From Streptomycetales bacterium (GTDB lineage Bacteria; Actinomycetota; Actinomycetes; Prado026), in the NCBI GenBank assembly GCA_025361995.1, contig JANYIP010000310.1:1-15938 (forward strand): 15,938 nucleotides of DNA, in the 5' to 3' direction. A program made the position numbers and the translations under genes. The notes under the pieces are model-generated. The model was not told the DNA's origin and did no database searches. It saw only the letters and a program-made list of their open reading frames with translations. Shown piece by piece: positions 13,946-15,938 of the stretch. How positions within the stretch are numbered: position 1 is the first letter of the stretch; each line of letters starts with the position of its first letter.

Positions 13946-13966
13946 GACTGGCGATTCAGTCCGCCA
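13946..13966. promoter_or_regulatory. Overlapping inverted repeats in the phosphoesterase upstream region
   Basis: TGGCG/CGCCA (arms 13949-13953 and 13962-13966) and GACTG/CAGTC (13946-13950 and 13957-13961) overlap about 90-110 bp upstream of the phosphoesterase start. They may be operator half-sites. No Pho-box-like direct repeat was found. Confidence 0.2.
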
Positions 13967-14018
13967 CGCACAGTCATGACCAAACGTCATCACACACCTC
14001 AAGACACTACGGCGTGGC

Positions 14019-14046
14019 TTGACGATGCATGCCTACTCGGTATAGA
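14019..14046 (+). promoter_or_regulatory. Strong promoter of the PadR-ABC operon
   Basis: TTGACG (14019-14024), a 16-bp spacer and TATAGA (14041-14046) form a near-consensus sigma-70-type promoter. The expected start of transcription falls at or within a few bases of the PadR ATG at 14055, and no ribosome-binding site is visible, so the mRNA is probably leaderless. Confidence 0.65.
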
Positions 14047-14055
14047 TATCGGGTA
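14034..14055. promoter_or_regulatory. Imperfect 22-bp palindrome, candidate PadR operator
   Basis: The half-sites TACTCGGTATA and, on the other strand, TACCCGATATC agree at 8 of 11 positions. The site covers the -10 hexamer and ends on the first base of the PadR start codon. PadR repressors typically bind such AT-containing dyads in their own promoters. Confidence 0.5.
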
Positions 14056-14717
14056 TGTCCATTCGCAACGGGATCCTGGCGCTGCTCGTCGAGGCGCCTC
14101 GGCACGGCTACCAGGTCAAGACCGACTTCGAGGAGCGGACCGGCGGGACGTGGCCGCTGAACATCGGCCAGGTGTACACGACGCTGGCCCGGCTCGAGCG
14201 CGACGGTCTGGTCACGGTCGTCACGGTCGTCACGGAGGGCACCGGCACCGGCACCGGCACCGGCACCGGCGATGCCACTGCCAACGACGCGGGCCGCATC
14301 GTCTACGCCGCGACAGCGGTCGGCCGCGCGGTGGTGCGGGAGTGGTTCACGACGCCGGTGCACCGGACGCGGGCCCCCCGGGACGAGCTCGCGATCAAGC
14401 TGGCCCTAGCGGTGCGGGCGCCCGGGGTCGAGGTGGCGGCACTCGTGCAGGCGCAGCGCAGCGAGGCCGTCCGCTCGCTCCAGGAGCTCACCCGGCTGAA
14501 GGTGAACGCCGGTGACGGCGACGACGGCGATCTCGCCTGGCTGCTCGTCGTCGACTCGATGGTGTTCCAAGCCGAGGCGGAGGTCCGCTGGCTGGACCAC
14601 TGCGAGGCCCGACTGGTCCGTGCCGCCAGCGCCCGACCACCGGCTCCCCCAGCCACCCAACCAGCCACCCAACCAGCCACTCCGGCCACCCAGCCGGTGA
14701 CGGAGTCGGCGCGATGA
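14055..14717 (+). CDS. PadR-family transcriptional regulator
   Basis: This is a likely dimeric repressor of its own operon, which also encodes the ABC transporter behind it; PadR proteins often sense toxic compounds. The start is the ATG at 14055, with no Shine-Dalgarno, at leaderless distance from a -10. The 220-residue protein has the PadR winged helix (about 1-95): SIRNGILALLVEAPRHGYQVKTDFEERTGGTWPLNIGQVYTTLARLERDGLV, then RIVYAATAVGRAVVREW. The PadR C-terminal helical domain follows (about 105-190), with DELAIKLALAV and WLDHCEARL. The wing between VTVVTVVT and RIVYA contains a Gly-Thr repeat (residues 62-72), and the C-terminus ends in a Pro/Ala/Thr/Gln repeat. Both come from tandem DNA repeats of 6 and 12 bp. 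The stop overlaps the ABC ATPase start by 4 bp (ATGA). Confidence 0.92.
   Translation: MSIRNGILALLVEAPRHGYQVKTDFEERTGGTWPLNIGQVYTTLARLERDGLVTVVTVVTEGTGTGTGTGTGDATANDAGRIVYAATAVGRAVVREWFTTPVHRTRAPRDELAIKLALAVRAPGVEVAALVQAQRSEAVRSLQELTRLKVNAGDGDDGDLAWLLVVDSMVFQAEAEVRWLDHCEARLVRAASARPPAPPATQPATQPATPATQPVTESAR
14211..14270 (+). repeat. Tandem repeats in the PadR wing
   Basis: Two copies of GTCACGGTC plus a diverged third (14211-14237) are followed by five copies of ACCGGC (14241-14270). They encode VTVVTVVT and the GTGTGTGTGTG tract. Both units are multiples of three, so copy-number change would keep the frame. Confidence 0.9.
14651..14680 (+). repeat. 12-bp tandem repeat in the PadR C-terminus
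   Basis: AGCCACCCAACC occurs twice (14651-14674) followed by a partial third unit. It encodes the PATQPATQPAT tail and keeps the reading frame. Confidence 0.85.
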
Positions 14718-15424
14718 GCGACCAGATCCTCGAGATGACCGATGTGACCAGAATCCACGGCCGCGGCGAGACGGCAGTGGCCGCCCTCAAGGGTGTGACC
14801 CTGGCGCTGTCACCCGGCGAGTTCGTCGCGGTGATGGGACCGTCCGGCTCCGGCAAGTCGACCCTGCTCAACCTCGCCGGCGGCCTCGACCTGCCGACGT
14901 CCGGCAGCGTCCGGGTCGAGGGGACCGAGCTCACCCGGCTCAGCCCGACGGCGATGGCCAGGGTCCGCCGTCGGCACGTCGGCTTCGTGTTCCAGGACTT
15001 GAACCTGATCCCGTCACTCACCGCAGTCGAGAACGCAGCCCTTCCCCTCGAGCTCGACGGGCGCTCTCCCCGCGCTGCCCGCGCCGAAGCGCTCGAGTCG
15101 TTGACGTCTCTGGACATGGCGGCGCTGGCGGGACGGTTCCCGGACGACATGAGCGGGGGCCAGCAGCAGCGCGTGGCGATCGCCCGGGCCCTGGTCGGCG
15201 GCCGGCGCCTGCTCCTGGCCGACGAGCCGACCGGCGCCCTCGACAGCGAGACCGGCGATGCGGTGATGCGGCTGCTGCGGCAGCGCTGCGACTCGGGGAC
15301 GGCCGTGCTGCTCGTGACGCACGAGGCGCGGCACGCCGGCTGGGCGGACCGGGTGGTCTTCTTGCGCGACGGCCGGGTGAGCGACTCCACGACGTACGCG
15401 GTCGAGCCGCTGGCCGCCCCGTGA
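14714..15424 (+). CDS. ABC transporter ATPase, MacB/LolD type
   Basis: This is the cytoplasmic nucleotide-binding subunit of an ABC transporter working with the FtsX-type permease encoded next. Such pairs export peptides, lipids or drugs, or act in envelope processes. The ATG at 14714 overlaps the PadR stop. The 236-residue protein is of full family length: Walker A MGPSGSGKST (41-50), Q-loop FVFQDLNLIPSLTAVEN (91-107), signature MSGGQQQR (146-153), Walker B RLLLADEPTGALDS with Asp170-Glu171, and the switch His in LLVTHEARHAGWADRVVFLRDGRV. All catalytic residues are intact. Its stop TGA overlaps the GTG start of the permease. Arrangement behind a PadR gene suggests inducible export under PadR control, which is inference. 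Confidence 0.95.
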   Translation: MSDQILEMTDVTRIHGRGETAVAALKGVTLALSPGEFVAVMGPSGSGKSTLLNLAGGLDLPTSGSVRVEGTELTRLSPTAMARVRRRHVGFVFQDLNLIPSLTAVENAALPLELDGRSPRAARAEALESLTSLDMAALAGRFPDDMSGGQQQRVAIARALVGGRRLLLADEPTGALDSETGDAVMRLLRQRCDSGTAVLLVTHEARHAGWADRVVFLRDGRVSDSTTYAVEPLAAP

Positions 15425-15840
15425 CGCTGATGCACCCCGACCGCGGTTCGTGGCGGGTCCCGCTGCGGATGGCCCGACGTACGGCCTGGCGCGAGCGCGG
15501 GCGGGCGTCGATGGTGGTGCTGCTCATCGCGCTGCCGGTCGCAGGAGTGGCAGGTGCCTCCATCGCTGCCTCGACCGCGGGGGCTGTCAAGGTACGCGCC
15601 GCCGTGGCCGCCGTCGGGCACGCCGACGCCATCATGGAGTGGTCGGGCAGCGCCGCGAAGACGGTGAACCTGTTCGGCGACCCCGACCCGAACCCGCAGG
15701 CGGTCCCGGCGGCCACCGCCTCCACCCCGTCGGTGTCCACGGGCAGGCACGACCCGCTCACGGTCCTACCGACTGGGAGCCGCCGAAAAAGTAGCTCCTC
15801 CCAATGTCCAGCTTATCTTTGGGAGCGAACCCTGGGATAG
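15421..15840 (+). pseudogene. N-terminus of an FtsX/MacB-type ABC permease, broken near 15770
   Basis: This is the membrane subunit partner of the ABC ATPase. The start is the GTG at 15421, overlapping the ATPase stop (GTGA), or possibly the ATG at 15430. Residues up to about 118 look genuine: a cytoplasmic WRVPLRMARRTAWRERGRAS, a first membrane helix MVVLLIALPVAGVAGASIAAS, and the start of the extracytoplasmic domain (VGHADAIMEWSG, GDPDPNPQAVP, STGRHDPLTVLPTGS). It then runs into RRKSSSSQCPAYLWERTLG and a stop, which does not fit the family. Permeases of this class have about 400-900 residues, so most of the protein is missing. The last plausible family residue is encoded near 15780, where base composition also changes. 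Truncation by an inserted sequence and a wrong join in the assembly both explain this. Confidence 0.75.
15798..15825. promoter_or_regulatory. 7-bp inverted repeat upstream of the terminal ORF
   Basis: CTCCCAA and TTGGGAG are perfect inverted arms with a 14-bp spacer, lying 17 bp before the ATG at 15842. TGGGAGC also occurs at 15774-15780 as a direct copy of part of the right arm. It may be an operator for the gene starting there. Confidence 0.3.
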
Positions 15841-15841
15841 A

Positions 15842-15938
15842 ATGCAGGGCTGGATTAAGACGCCCCAATCCCCCCAACACCAGTTCAATGTCCGGCTGGC
15901 GATTGCGGCAGGCTTTGCGCTGACGCTCGTCCTCAATG
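15842..15938 (+). CDS. Possible start of a membrane protein, cut by the window end
   Basis: The ATG at 15842 opens a frame of 32 codons to the window edge. It reads MQGWIKTPQSPQHQFNV followed by a hydrophobic stretch RLAIAAGFALTLVLN that looks like the start of a membrane helix. The order, a short polar tail, then F-N-x-R-x-A-I and a helix ending in LN, recalls the N-terminus of cation diffusion facilitator (CzcD-like) transporters, but this is too short to settle. Codons such as CAA, ATT, AAT and TTT are much commoner here than in the rest of the window, so it likely has another origin. No clear ribosome-binding site is seen. Confidence 0.3.
   Translation, partial: MQGWIKTPQSPQHQFNVRLAIAAGFALTLVLN

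Noticed and set aside
12685..13947. 420-residue plus-strand ORF opposite the phosphoesterase
   Set aside because: Antisense shadow of a gene with clear catalytic motifs; composition is low-complexity.
14241..14270. CRISPR-like or noncoding repeat array
   Set aside because: Units are 6 bp without spacers and translate in frame within the PadR gene.
14488..15750. 420-residue minus-strand ORF opposite PadR, ABC ATPase and permease
   Set aside because: It spans three real genes on the other strand and is rich in Arg/Ser without recognisable domains.

Overview
The window is high-GC DNA with GTG/TTG starts, GC-rich third codon positions and long antisense shadow ORFs, so it points to an actinomycete (Actinomycetota). 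The core order is class I fumarase, fumC, PhoH, short-chain Z-prenyl synthase, hemolysin III and YyaL. From memory it resembles the Mycobacterium tuberculosis Rv1084-Rv1099 neighbourhood and the Streptomyces fumarase locus. This is therefore mostly a vertically inherited chromosomal block with accessory genes on the right.

Layout. (1) 1-2921, + strand: a 5'-truncated class I (Fe-S) fumarase translationally coupled to fumC, so an oxygen-labile and an oxygen-stable fumarase lie in one unit. (2) 2918-4062, - strand: a secreted lysozyme-like transglycosylase whose stop overlaps that of fumC. It is preceded by a 434-bp gene-free leader holding several inverted repeats. (3) 4063-6315, - strand: a PIN-PhoH ATPase and a cis-prenyltransferase of the Z-FPP synthase type. 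(4) 6388-7089, + strand: a seven-helix hemolysin III protein on a probably leaderless transcript. (5) 7126-9741, - strand: YyaL (thioredoxin-like plus (alpha/alpha)6 domains), followed by a 175-aa protein of unknown function with its own promoter. (6) 9859-10626, + strand: a secreted beta-repeat protein broken by two compensating frameshifts. (7) 10628-13857, - strand: an ATPase_2-family P-loop ATPase, a DUF1801-like protein and a secreted phosphoesterase. (8) 14055 to about 15770, + strand: a PadR regulator, an ABC ATPase and the N-terminus of an FtsX-type permease, overlapping in one operon behind a strong promoter with a palindromic operator.

The last ~160 bp break the permease and have a different base composition (about 57% GC by hand count). 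They carry the possible start of another membrane protein, so there is either an insertion junction or an assembly chimera near 15770.

A recurring theme is short tandem duplication. Repeats span the stop codons of three genes (5531-5560, 7085-7100, 7106-7137). They also lie in the signal-peptide region of the broken gene and at three places inside the PadR gene. I see no tRNA, rRNA, CRISPR array, transposase or complete mobile element. The most unusual items are the structured leader at 3629-4062, the PadR promoter/operator, the stop-codon repeats and the right-hand junction.
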